A stretch of 64,000 bases of DNA, taken from positions 1,984,001-2,048,000 of the forward strand of contig NZ_CP159253.1 of NCBI RefSeq assembly GCF_040438645.1, in the 5' to 3' direction. Positions 35,750-44,414 of the stretch are shown here, in pieces; the stretch's first letter is position 1, and every line of letters starts with the position of its first letter. Under the pieces are notes generated by a model that saw only the letters and a list, made by a program, of their open reading frames with translations, was not told where the DNA came from and ran no database searches. Both the position numbers and the translations under genes were made by a program. Source of the DNA: Mesorhizobium sp. WSM2240. Its GTDB lineage: Bacteria; Pseudomonadota; Alphaproteobacteria; Rhizobiales; Rhizobiaceae.

Positions 35750-36265
35750 ATGAAAACGCATTTCATGCTTGAGGTTCGCGGCTTCAACGCTGGCGAGACG
35801 GATATACGTGATCGTCTGGCGCGCGATCCAATTCTGGCGGCCGATCCGCAGCTCGCCTACGTCTACGAGGCTGTTTACGAAGCGGTATATGACAATCCCG
35901 ATGGGCTGAAATACTGCGCGGTACTGTGCATCGGTCATGCAGATCGAGTGCCTGCAGGATCAGAAGACAATCGTCGCGCCGAGGAAGAGAAGGCCGCGCA
36001 AGAGCGCGCTGACAACGCTCGATCCTGGATACTCGAGATGGTCAACGATCTCGCCTACTCTGCTGGTTATTCACCGCAGCAAGACTGGCCGAACGTTGAG
36101 CGCGCCGTTGCATATCAAGTTGGAGTAGGTGCAGCCAGCCTTGCAACCCCACCAGGAACTCTGTCAGCCGGTCTGAAGAATCGTCGGGTCGAAATCGTGA
36201 TCGCGGGCGTGAATGTGGACGTTATCGATACCTATGACGACCAGAAATTCGTCCTGGGTGTCTGA
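35750..36265 (+). CDS. OmpA-like domain protein, soluble
   Basis: A 171-aa protein that fits the OmpA C-terminal peptidoglycan-binding pattern. It has GHAD at residues 62-65 (family GHTD), an RA-containing helix (ERADNARSWILEMV), a YxxGxG-like YQVGVGAAS with following prolines, and NRRVEIVI at 144-151 (family NRRVEI). It has no signal peptide, lipobox or membrane segment, which is unusual for OmpA-like proteins. The spacer between GHAD and the RA helix is longer than normal and acidic/charged. It has a strong ribosome site (AGGAGG) and is last in the operon with the two giant genes. Confidence 0.6.
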   Translation: MKTHFMLEVRGFNAGETDIRDRLARDPILAADPQLAYVYEAVYEAVYDNPDGLKYCAVLCIGHADRVPAGSEDNRRAEEEKAAQERADNARSWILEMVNDLAYSAGYSPQQDWPNVERAVAYQVGVGAASLATPPGTLSAGLKNRRVEIVIAGVNVDVIDTYDDQKFVLGV

Positions 36266-36950
36266 TATTTGAGTTCCGGTTCGAGCACTGCGACAAGGAG
36301 GCGGGCCGGGCAATTCTGCTATCTCGCGCCGATTGCCTTGCTTCCTTTGTAGTGCTGAGCTTAGTTAACGCATCTGTTCAAGCAGCCTCGTTTTCCAGCC
36401 TTGGACGGAATAAAGCAACGTGCCCGAGCGACCACTATACGGCGGGAGCTGTCGCGCTGCTTTCCCAGATCACGGGTCTCCCCACCACAGGTAGGCCAGC
36501 GGTAGGCGCCGCAGGTGCTTCGAGGTCAAAGTCCGCATTTCTTGAACACGGAACGTGAGCTTGTGGCGCAACTACGATGTCCAGGATGATCGCCGGCAAA
36601 CGTCTGCTATCAGGCAACGGCAAAGATCACCGGAACGGCTAACATAGGGCGCGAAGCCGTCATTTAGTGTGTGCGGAAATAGAGATTGGTTTCGGGTCAA
36701 AACCCTGGGGCTATCATTTGAAGAGGTGCTGGAGCCGCACTAAAGAGCGGGAATCGCTAGAGACAAGGGGACGAATTTTGCGCGTGGAACGACCCGAGAT
36801 CATTCCTCTTTCTGATCATTAGGTTCGCCAGACCATATGAGAGAATACGAGGGAAACGGGTTGGCGAACCAACCGCTAACATTTTGATTTTCTGTATAAG
36901 ACGTTGACCCTCCGGGCCCACCATTTTGGAAATGATAGGCCAACAAGTCA
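36266..36950. other. Intergenic stretch before the integrase
   Basis: About 685 bases with no convincing gene. Short frames are open on both strands. Near 36911-36925 the string CTCCGGGCCCACCA resembles a tRNA 3' end, but no T-arm or acceptor partner precedes it. This DNA lies just beyond the 3' end of the integrase gene and is part of the island. Confidence 0.5.
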
Positions 36951-38042
36951 CTAGCCGTCAGCAAGAGTGCGCAAGAATTCCTCTTCGGTCGCCTGACCCT
37001 TCGTCTGGTGCTTGTGCAGATCCTCCGGCTTGAGGTTCGTATAACGTCGCAGCATTTCCAATCACGATGGCCAGTGACGAGCGCAACACGCTCAATCGAT
37101 AATCCCGCTTCAAACAGCCTGCTCGTGACTTCGTGACGCAGATCGTGAAAGCGGAGGTCATCGATTTCCAATCGTTGTCGAGCGCGCCAGAAGGCGGTGC
37201 CAACAGATTGGTGATGATAAGGGAAATAACGGCCTTTTCCCGCCAGTTAGTACATTTTGCTCAAGCATGAGGTGCCATGCATCGAAGCCAGTGAGGTTAA
37301 GCAGAGGCACCTTCTGGTGATTTCCATCCTTGCGGCGTGGATCCTTGCGGTCTCGGATCAGCACAACTCGCTTGTTCAGATCAACATCGCTCCATTCGAT
37401 CTTACAGATTTCTTCCTGGCGCATTGGTGGCAATCGCGAAGCGGACAATCCGGCCCATCGGATGATGGTGTTGATGCTTTTGTCGAAGTAATCGAGCAGG
37501 GCCTCGATCTCGGCTTCGGTGGGCCGGCGATCCCGTTCGTGCGAGCGGCCAACAAGACCCAGCCGGGTAAGTGCGGCTCGCGCAAGGCGGATGCTTTCGG
37601 TGTCGACCGAAATTCCATGGATAGCAGCGGCGTGGGTAAGCACCGTTCTCAGATAAGAGAGGTCAACCGAAAGGGTCACAGGGCCGGCACCCTGCTTCGC
37701 GCGGCGTTGCCAGTACTTGATGATCGTTGCTCTATCGAGCCGATCGATGCGTGTTGCGCCCGGGTCGCGTTTCAATGCTTCCATGACCGCTTGCTTAGAT
37801 CGCCGTAATGGGCGCCCGACTTCGTGCAGGTCGGCGATATGCAAATCGACGAGATCAGCGATTGTCCTGAGGTCCCGAATTCGATGACTACTGGGCTCGC
37901 CGCCGAGATCGATTAGCCGCTCGGTTTCAACCGCCCACTCGTTCGCGAGCGTCTTAAGTCGAAGGGTCTGCGAAGCGTACTTGCCTTTACGCCGGACTTG
38001 CACTCGCCAGTTCCCTTCCTTAGTTCGAACGATGGTTGCCAT
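36951..38042 (-). pseudogene. Tyrosine-type site-specific integrase with two compensating frameshifts
   Basis: The start is ATG 38040-38042 (MATIVRTKEGNWRVQVRRKG, arm-binding domain). The frame continues through a core-binding domain and a catalytic Arg in MRQEEICKIEW. Near 37230 an extra G in GGGAAAA shifts the frame; the second frame carries HDLRHEVTSRLFEAG and VTGHRDW. Near 37051 one A is missing (GGAAATG for GGAAAATG), which returns the original frame with LRRYTNLKPEDLHKHQTKGQ, the Tyr motif, ending at TAG 36951-36953. All catalytic residues R-HxxR-H-Y are present, but across frames. Without the indels the protein would be about 363 aa. It is either newly inactive or the result of base-call errors. 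It faces away from dusA and probably catalysed insertion there. Confidence 0.85.
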
Positions 38043-38050
38043 GATGGGGC

Positions 38051-38117
38051 CCGTGCAGTCCTTCAAATCCGTGCGATTTCCGTGCACGGCGAGATCAAAA
38101 GAGGTACAAACCCGTGC
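38051..38117 (+). repeat. Four CCGTGC repeats between integrase and dusA
   Basis: CCGTGC occurs at 38051, 38069, 38080 and 38112, mostly within CCGTGCAGT or CCGTGCACGG contexts. They cluster in 67 bases immediately upstream of the integrase start, on the island side of the attachment site. This is where tyrosine integrases have arm-type binding sites. Confidence 0.5.
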
Positions 38118-38159
38118 AGTTTGGTCGTATTTGAGCGCATGGGTTCACGATGTGATCTG

Positions 38160-38240
38160 GTTGAAATGTATCACAAATCATTGAAAAACAAAGAAAAAAT
38201 TTTTTCTGTTGCCCCGATGATGGACTGGACCGATCGCCAC
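38160..38240 (+). other. Probable attachment site (att) at the 5' end of dusA
   Basis: The first codons of dusA, around ATGATGGACTGGACCGATCG (38217-38236), are the conserved segment that dusA-targeting integrases use. The sequence just before (38166-38205) is very AT-rich and unlike the rest of dusA, as expected if the incoming element supplied a new 5' end. The exact core and the partner att copy at the far end of the island could not be found in this window. Confidence 0.55.
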
Positions 38241-39173
38241 TGCCGGTTCTTTCACCGGCAGTTGACGGATCGGGCGCTGCTCTACACGGAAATGGTCGTA
38301 GCCGACGCGGTCATCAAGGGTGCGCGCGGGCACCTGCTCGGCTTCCACCCCGACGAGCATCCGGTGGCGCTGCAACTCGGCGGGTCCGATCCTGCGAAGC
38401 TCGCCGAAGCGGCCGCGATCGGCGAGGCGTTCGGCTACGATGAAATCAACCTCAATGTCGGCTGCCCGTCGGACCGTGTGCAGTCGGGTACTTTCGGCGC
38501 CTGCCTGATGAAGACGCCGTTTCTTGTCGCCGAAGGCGTCGCGGCCATGAAGGCGGCGACGAAAATTCCGGTGACGGTGAAATGCCGCATCGGCGTCGAC
38601 GACCAGGATCCGGAGGAAGCGCTCGACACAATCGCGGAGGCGGTTTTCGCGGCCGGCGCCGATGCATTGTGGGTACATGCGCGAAAGGCCTGGCTCGAAG
38701 GATTGTCTCCGAAGGAGAATCGCGAGATTCCGCCGCTCGATTTCGGCCGTGTGTATCGCCTGAAGCAGAACTATCCCGATCGCTTCATCGGCATCAATGG
38801 CGGTATCCAGACGCTGGAGGAAGCCGCCGGTCATCTTGCTCACACCGACGGCGTCATGCTCGGGCGCGCCGCCTACCACACCCCTGGCATTCTCGCCGGG
38901 GCGGACGCATTCATCTCGGGCGAGTCGCCATCGGGATTCGATTTTGCGGCTCTGATCGAGACGATGGCAGACTACGCCGCCGCCCACATCGCAGCCGGCG
39001 GTCGTCTCGGCCGTATCACGCGCCACATGGTCGGCCTGTTCCACGGCCTGCCCGGGGCCCGCCGCTTCCGTCAGATCCTGTCCACCGACGCCAACCTGCC
39101 GGGCGCCGGTCCGGAAGTGCTGCGCAAGGCTTTCGCGGTGGTCGATCTTGAGAGTGTCCGCCAGGCCGCCTGA
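38166..39173 (+). CDS. dusA: tRNA-dihydrouridine synthase A
   Basis: A ~335-aa flavoprotein that reduces uridines in the tRNA D-loop. Family motifs are SVAPMMDWTDRHCRFFHRQL at the N-terminus, LNVGCPSDRVQ with the catalytic Cys in GTFGACLM, VKCRIGVDD, WVHARKAWLEGLSPKEN and GINGGIQ. I start at ATG 38166, which gives a Lys/Asn-rich lead (YHKSLKNKEK) not typical of dusA; a TTG at 38181 is an alternative. This lead probably came with the integrated island, so the original start has been replaced. The rest is intact and GC-rich. Confidence 0.92.
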   Translation: MYHKSLKNKEKIFSVAPMMDWTDRHCRFFHRQLTDRALLYTEMVVADAVIKGARGHLLGFHPDEHPVALQLGGSDPAKLAEAAAIGEAFGYDEINLNVGCPSDRVQSGTFGACLMKTPFLVAEGVAAMKAATKIPVTVKCRIGVDDQDPEEALDTIAEAVFAAGADALWVHARKAWLEGLSPKENREIPPLDFGRVYRLKQNYPDRFIGINGGIQTLEEAAGHLAHTDGVMLGRAAYHTPGILAGADAFISGESPSGFDFAALIETMADYAAAHIAAGGRLGRITRHMVGLFHGLPGARRFRQILSTDANLPGAGPEVLRKAFAVVDLESVRQAA

Positions 39174-39250
39174 GCCGCCCAACACTCCATCCGGTTTACA
39201 ACGCAGATCGTGCAGGTTAGCGACGGTCCGGGTCTTCTCGGGGATTACGA

Positions 39251-40093
39251 ATGCCGGCTCTAGACATGGGGTGGGGCGAGATTGCCGGTTTCGCCGCCGC
39301 GATCGCCGCCGCGATCGCTGCGGCGGGCGCGGTTTCGGGCCTGCTGGCCGGCCTATTCGGCATTGGCGGCGGCGCGGTGCTCGTGCCGGTCTTCTATCAG
39401 GTTTTCGGCCTGCTTGACGTGGACGAAAGCGTTCGCATGCACGTCTCGGTCGGATCGTCGCTGGCCATTATCGTCCCGACGGCGATCCGGTCTTTCATGG
39501 CCCATAGGGCGCGTGGCGCCGTCGACATGGATCTCCTGAAATCGTTCCTGATCCCCGTGCCGGTGGGCGTCCTGCTTGCCTCGCTCGCCGCCGCCTCGAT
39601 CTCCAGCGAGGGGTTGCGCATGATCTTCGCGGTGCTCGCGCTGCTCTTTGGCATCCGCCTTCTGCTCAACCGCGAAAGCTGGCGGCTCGGCGGCCGCCTT
39701 CCCGGTAATCCCTGGCGCGCGCTGGCCGGTGTGGTAATCGGCTTCTTCTCCACCCTTATGGGTATTGGCGGCGGCATTATGAACAACACCTTCATGAGTC
39801 TCTACGGCCGGCCGATGCATCAGGCGGTGGCCACCTCGTCCGGCGTCGGCCTGCTGATCTCCGTACCGGGCACCGTCGGCTACATCTGGGCAGGGTGGAG
39901 CAATCCCGATCTCCCGATCGCCTCGACCGGCTACATAAACTGGATTGCGGTGGCGCTGGTTATCCCGATCGCGCTCATCGTAACGCCCTATGGCGTGCAA
40001 CTCGCCCACTGGCTCAAGAAGCGTCACCTCGAAGTCGGCTTCGGACTGTTCTGCCTCTTCGTGTCGGCGCGATTCTTTGTGAGTCTGGCTTAA
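39251..40093 (+). CDS. TSUP (TauE/SafE) family permease
   Basis: A 280-aa membrane protein with about eight segments in two internally similar halves, each opening with a Gly-rich motif (AGLFGIGGGAVLVPVF and TLMGIGGGIMNNTFM). This is the sulfite exporter TauE/SafE fold, whose members move sulfite, sulfoacetate or other organic anions. The 3' end overlaps the convergent aspartic-protease gene by four bases. The substrate cannot be deduced from context. Confidence 0.9.
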   Translation: MPALDMGWGEIAGFAAAIAAAIAAAGAVSGLLAGLFGIGGGAVLVPVFYQVFGLLDVDESVRMHVSVGSSLAIIVPTAIRSFMAHRARGAVDMDLLKSFLIPVPVGVLLASLAAASISSEGLRMIFAVLALLFGIRLLLNRESWRLGGRLPGNPWRALAGVVIGFFSTLMGIGGGIMNNTFMSLYGRPMHQAVATSSGVGLLISVPGTVGYIWAGWSNPDLPIASTGYINWIAVALVIPIALIVTPYGVQLAHWLKKRHLEVGFGLFCLFVSARFFVSLA

Positions 40094-40797
40094 TCCCGCA
40101 GGATCATTCGGTCGCCGCGAACGTCGAAGCCCGACAGGGTGCCGATGAAATTCATGCCGAGCAGGCTTTCGGAAAGCGTCCCGTCGGCGGCGACGAGCAC
40201 CGGCAGATTTCTCCGCGAGATCGCCCCAACGGTGATCTCGCGGGCCGTGACCCTCGCCGCCTGCGCCACGCCGTTGGCCGTCGACACCGGGATCGAAAAA
40301 TTGAGCTTGTCGGGATCGAAGCCCGCTAGCCTTGCGTCGGCGGAAGTCAGCACCGTGGCGCTCGCGCCCGTATCGACCATTGCCATGATCTTTGCGCCGT
40401 CGACCGCAATCTGCGCGCCGAAATGCCCGCTGGGCAGCTTGTCCAGCGTCACCGTTGTGCGGCCTTCCGACTCAGTGATCGACAGAGGACTGCCCGGCAC
40501 TAGGCCCGCCGTGACGCGGCTGGCGACGTCCTGCAATTCGTAGCGGTACTGGTATCCGGCTACCAGGACCAGAACGACCAGCAGCCAAATCGCGAAGTTA
40601 CGCAGCGTATCCCCGAACATGTGGCGCGAGCGCCAGATGCCGGCGGCGATGACAGCGCCGAGAACGCCGAGATAGAGCAGTCGGCTAAAATCCTCATTGG
40701 CCAGGCCGAGCGTCTCGCCGCTGGAATCGTTGATGATCAGCAGGATGAGTCCGCCGCCCAGAACGGCCAGTGCGATCCAGAGCAGTCTGTTTGTCAT
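40090..40797 (-). CDS. Membrane-anchored retropepsin-like aspartic protease (TIGR02281 type)
   Basis: A 235-aa protein with three N-terminal hydrophobic segments (about residues 5-22, 40-56 and 70-85) and a C-terminal clan AA aspartic protease domain. The active-site triad is MVDTGASATVLT, and the second half has LLGMNFIGTLSGFDV. Single-domain retropepsins work as dimers. Members of this family are common in alphaproteobacteria; SpoIIGA/APRc-like roles are only guesses. I start at ATG 40797; a TTG at 40806 overlaps the upstream DUF1289 stop. Confidence 0.87.
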   Translation of the reverse strand: MTNRLLWIALAVLGGGLILLIINDSSGETLGLANEDFSRLLYLGVLGAVIAAGIWRSRHMFGDTLRNFAIWLLVVLVLVAGYQYRYELQDVASRVTAGLVPGSPLSITESEGRTTVTLDKLPSGHFGAQIAVDGAKIMAMVDTGASATVLTSADARLAGFDPDKLNFSIPVSTANGVAQAARVTAREITVGAISRRNLPVLVAADGTLSESLLGMNFIGTLSGFDVRGDRMILRD

Positions 40798-40802
40798 CCG
40801 AT

Positions 40803-41036
40803 TCAAGCCAGTGTGCCGCGCTCGCGCGCCATGCGGCTGCGCCGCGTTTCCCGGCGCGGGCGGCGCTCGACGGCCTCGAGACGGGCAGGCAATTCGGCCA
40901 TCACTTCGCGGCGTCTTTCCGGGGTCATGTCGATCCAGGCCTCGATTTCATCGCGCGTGCGGCCGCAGCCGAAGCAGTAGCCGGTTTTCATGTCTATCGC
41001 GCAGACGAGAATGCATGGAGATTCTATGGCGCTCAT
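40803..41036 (-). CDS. DUF1289 small zinc-finger-like protein
   Basis: A 77-aa protein with the DUF1289 core SPCILVCAIDMKTGYCFGCG followed by RTRDEIEAWIDM, containing four cysteines likely to bind metal or Fe-S, and an Arg-rich tail. The family is 60-90 aa and of unknown function. I start at ATG 41036 (MSAIES); another ATG at 41063 is possible. Its stop abuts the protease gene, so the two are likely one transcript, divergent from cobT. Confidence 0.85.
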   Translation of the reverse strand: MSAIESPCILVCAIDMKTGYCFGCGRTRDEIEAWIDMTPERRREVMAELPARLEAVERRPRRETRRSRMARERGTLA

Positions 41037-41160
41037 TGCGGTTTCCGTTTGCTCGTCACACATGGGACAGGCCGGCTCCCAATGCAAGATATCCCCATTG
41101 TGCCATGCCGCGGTGGCGGCTATGCGCTGCGCAACGACCAAGTCCAGGAACTGAAACGAC

Positions 41161-42150
41161 ATGACGAGCGCGCATCCCTTCGACGACTTCCGCAAATTGC
41201 TGGCTGCGCTGCCCGCCGGCGACGCGGTTGCAGGCGAGCGCGTCCGGGCGCAGTTCGCGCAGGCGGAAAAGCCGCAAGGTTCGCTCGGCCGGCTGGAGGA
41301 CATAGCGGCCTGGCTCGCAACGTGGACAGGCCGGCCACCGGCCGTGACCAAGCCGCTGGTGGCCATCTTCGCCGGCAATCACGGCGTCGCCCGCCATAAG
41401 ATATCGCCGCGCCCCATCGAAGCCACAGCGCGTGCGGTCGAGCTATGCGCCGCCGGCGGCGCGGCAATCAACCAGCTTTGCCTGGCCTATGATCTCGGCC
41501 TGAAGGTGTTCGACCTTGCCCTCCATCTGCCGACCGCGGACATCACCGAGGAGGACGCGCTGGACGAACGCGGCTGCGCCGCCACCATGGCCTTCGGCAT
41601 GGAGGCGATCGCAGGCGGGACCGACCTGGTCTGCATCGGCGATCTCGGCGTCGGCAATTCGACGGTTGCGGCCGCCATGTTTGCCGCTCTGTTCGGCGGA
41701 ACCGGAGCCGACTGGGTCGGGGCAGGCTCGGGCGCCGACGCGGAAATGATTGCGCGAAAGGCGGAGATCGTAGACGCGGCGCTCGCCCGGCATGCCGGCC
41801 ATCTCACCGACCCGTTGGAGGTGCTGCGCCGCATCGGTGGACGCGAATTCGCGGCGATTGCCGGCGCAATCCTCGCCGCCCGGATGGAGCGCATTCCGGT
41901 GATCCTCGACGGCCATGCTGCGACTGCCGCCGCTGCTGTGCTTCAGGTGATCAATCCGGCCGCACTCGACCACTGCGTCGTCGCGCATTTTCCAATCGAG
42001 CCGGGGCATCGAAAGGCGGTCGAGAGGCTCAGCCTCGAGCCGCTGCTCGATCTCAGGCTGGCGCATGGCGAAGGGGCAGGGGCGGCCCTTGCCGCGGGCC
42101 TGGTCAAGGCCGCCGCGCTTTGCAGCACGGGTATGGCCGCCGCGCTCTAA
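41161..42150 (+). CDS. cobT: Nicotinate-nucleotide-dimethylbenzimidazole phosphoribosyltransferase
   Basis: A 329-aa enzyme that activates dimethylbenzimidazole for the lower loop of cobalamin (alpha-ribazole phosphate synthesis). Motifs are EKPQGSLGRLEDIA, VAIFAGNHGVA, DLGVGNSTVAAAM and the C-terminal catalytic Glu in HGEGAGAALA. Length is typical. No other cob genes are beside it and I see no cobalamin riboswitch in the ~97 bases upstream. It ends 8 bases from the convergent kinase gene. Confidence 0.95.
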   Translation: MTSAHPFDDFRKLLAALPAGDAVAGERVRAQFAQAEKPQGSLGRLEDIAAWLATWTGRPPAVTKPLVAIFAGNHGVARHKISPRPIEATARAVELCAAGGAAINQLCLAYDLGLKVFDLALHLPTADITEEDALDERGCAATMAFGMEAIAGGTDLVCIGDLGVGNSTVAAAMFAALFGGTGADWVGAGSGADAEMIARKAEIVDAALARHAGHLTDPLEVLRRIGGREFAAIAGAILAARMERIPVILDGHAATAAAAVLQVINPAALDHCVVAHFPIEPGHRKAVERLSLEPLLDLRLAHGEGAGAALAAGLVKAAALCSTGMAAAL

Positions 42151-42158
42151 GCCGAAAG

Positions 42159-43685
42159 TCAGCGCCGCCGCGTTCCGGTCGCCGCACTGACCGTCGGGAT
42201 CGCCGGCAACTCCTCCATGACCCGTGCAGCCGGGAAGATGGCGATGGCCTCGGTGCCTTCCCGCATCTTCGAATGCAGCTCGAATTCGCCGCCATGCATG
42301 GCGAGCAGGCCCTGCACGATCGGCAGGCCGAGCCCGGTGCCCTGTTCGGCGCTCTTGATGGCGATCGAGCCCTGGCCGAAGGCCGAGAGCACGACCGGGA
42401 TTTCTTCGGCCGGAATGCCTGGCCCGTTGTCCTTGATGGAGATGTATTGCCCGCCGCCGGCGGTCCAGCCGACCCGCACCAGTATCTCGCCGCCGGTCGA
42501 GGTGAACTTCACCGCATTCGACAGGAGGTTGAGCGTGATCTGGCGCACGGCGCGCTCGTCGGCAAAAAGGCGCGGCAGCACGCTTTCGAACTGCTGGACG
42601 ATGCGGATGTCCTTGTGGCGGGCCTTCAACTCCATCAGATGGCAGCATTCTTCGACGATCTGTAGCAGGTTCGTCGGCTCTTCGTTGAGCTGATAGCGGC
42701 CCGCCTCGATCCGAGACAGGTCGAGGATCTCATTGATCAGGTCGAGCAAATGCTGGCCGGATTCATGGATGTCGTTGGCGTAATCGCGATAGGTGCCGTT
42801 GCTCATAGGCCCGAGCACCTCGTTGCTCATCACTTCCGAGAAGCCGAGAATGGCGTTGAGCGGCGTGCGCAATTCATGGCTCATCGAGGCGAGGAAGCGC
42901 GATTTGGCCAGATTGGCTTCTTCTGCGCGGCGGCGAGCCTCGTCCGACATCGACTTCGCCGTTTCGAGTTCGGCGATCAGCCCGTCCTTTTCCGAGCGAA
43001 ACGAGAGGAGCATCAGCGACGATCGGTTGAGATGTTCGGCGACATAGGAGAAAAACGGCAGCGCCAGCACCAGCAGACCGACCATGACCGCTTCGACCGT
43101 CGTCCAGGCGCTGACGCCGATCACCGTATAAATGGCGACTGGAAGTGCAAAGGTTATGACCAGGGCCCCGCGCAGCGATGAGGCGATCAGTGCCGTCGCC
43201 GCCATGGCCAACAGCAGAACCACCGCCTTGATCACCGGAAACTGCTCGACCTGGCATTGCGCGCACTCCAGCGAAGCGAAATAGGCCCAGCCGAGGCCGC
43301 TGACGAAATGGGCGGCGAAAAAGCTGGTTCTGGCGCGGGCAATGTTGATCTCGCCGGCTTCCGTCCGGTCGATACGCTGTGCGACCAGCGTCAGGCCTGC
43401 GTAGCTTGTCACCGTGATCAGCGCCCAGATCAGGATCGAGCCTTCCATGCCCGCAAGTAGGCCGGCGGCCGCGATCACCAGTACCAGAAGCGGGATTGCG
43501 GTTGCGCTCGACACCATGGCGCGGGCATGGAGCTTCAACAGTTCGCGGTCGAAGGCGAGATTGCCAGGTTGCTGCGAAAGACGGTCGCGCGTCTTGCGCA
43601 CCGCGCGCGCCACATCGCTGTTGCGGTGCGGTTTCCTGCGGTCCACAATGAATTTGTCAGCCGTGTGCGAGCGTATCAACGCCAT
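42159..43685 (-). CDS. PleC/DivJ-like membrane sensor histidine kinase
   Basis: A 508-aa kinase with an N-terminal cytoplasmic segment, about six or seven hydrophobic segments (residues ~60-235), a short coiled linker (LIAELETAKSMSDEARRRAE) and a kinase core. The HisKA box is FLASMSHELRTPLNAILGFS; the ATPase has LNLLSNAVKFT, KDNGPGIP and GTGLGLPIV. The H-box and the YANDIHESGQHLLDLINEIL helix match the PleC/DivJ/PdhS group that phosphorylates DivK in Rhizobiales cell-cycle control. There is no PAS domain. A specific orthology is not claimed. Confidence 0.88.
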   Translation of the reverse strand: MALIRSHTADKFIVDRRKPHRNSDVARAVRKTRDRLSQQPGNLAFDRELLKLHARAMVSSATAIPLLVLVIAAAGLLAGMEGSILIWALITVTSYAGLTLVAQRIDRTEAGEINIARARTSFFAAHFVSGLGWAYFASLECAQCQVEQFPVIKAVVLLLAMAATALIASSLRGALVITFALPVAIYTVIGVSAWTTVEAVMVGLLVLALPFFSYVAEHLNRSSLMLLSFRSEKDGLIAELETAKSMSDEARRRAEEANLAKSRFLASMSHELRTPLNAILGFSEVMSNEVLGPMSNGTYRDYANDIHESGQHLLDLINEILDLSRIEAGRYQLNEEPTNLLQIVEECCHLMELKARHKDIRIVQQFESVLPRLFADERAVRQITLNLLSNAVKFTSTGGEILVRVGWTAGGGQYISIKDNGPGIPAEEIPVVLSAFGQGSIAIKSAEQGTGLGLPIVQGLLAMHGGEFELHSKMREGTEAIAIFPAARVMEELPAIPTVSAATGTRRR

Positions 43686-43760
43686 TGCGGTTTCAATTTA
43701 TGCGGGCATCTAATTTCGCCTCGCAGGCTAGTTCCGAATGATTAAGAGACTGTTTGCCAT

Positions 43761-44367
43761 ATGAGCCGACCATGGCGCGGACCCCACCGCGCGGCGGTTT
43801 CGCGCCGCAGGCGCAGTCTTCTGCGCAGGCTTTTCGACTGGTTTCTCGCAATCGCAATTCTCGGCCTGCTCATCCTCCTGTCGGCGCGGCTCGACCGCTG
43901 GGAGTCGCGACTTGCCAGCGGCTTGGCCATCGTGAATGACGGCGACACCATCACTGTCGGCGCCGAGCGGATCAGGCTGCGCGGCATCGACGCGCCGGAA
44001 TATGGGCAGACCTGCCGGAAGAACGGGATCGACTATGCGTGCGGCCACGCCTCGCGCGAGGCTGACGCGCAACAGGGCGGTCTCTTGCTCGGGCCGTCAG
44101 CACGACCGCTACGGCAGGCTTCTTGGCGATTGCAAAGCCGGCGGCGTCAATCTCAACAGCGCCCAGGTCGAGGCGGGATGGGCGGTCGCCTATGGCGACT
44201 TCGAGGCGGAGCAGGAGCGAGCCCGCCAGCGCGCGGCCGGCCTTTGGGCGGGTTCGTTCGAGGAACCGCGCGCCTGGCGCGATGCGCATGGCGGCATGAT
44301 CGAGAGCGATCGGGACCACGGCAGTTCTTTCCTCGATTGGCTCCGACAAATCCTTCGATTTTTCTGA
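43761..44367 (+). pseudogene. Frameshifted thermonuclease (SNase) family gene
   Basis: The N-terminal half (from ATG 43761) has a membrane anchor (LAIAILGLLILLSARL) and the first part of a staphylococcal-nuclease fold: IVNDGDTITVGAERIRLRGI, then DAPEYGQTC. Around 44060-44066 the frame breaks. The rest (RYGRLLGDCKAGGVNLNSAQ, then GWAVAYGDFE) continues in another frame to a stop at 44367. The joint looks like a two-base loss or one-base gain after ACGHASREA. As written the enzyme loses the Arg/Glu active-site half. The upstream frame stays open and runs in phase into the GST gene. Confidence 0.8.
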
Positions 44368-44414
44368 ATCGTGACCATATAGTTCGGGTACTCAACAATT
44401 CTGGTGCAGCGACT

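Noticed and set aside
36905..36935. tRNA 3'-end-like string CTCCGGGCCCACCA near the integrase end
   Set aside because: No T-loop, anticodon arm or matching acceptor 5' strand could be placed upstream.
41064..41160. Possible cobalamin riboswitch upstream of cobT
   Set aside because: The gap is under 100 bases and lacks the B12-box; too short for the element.
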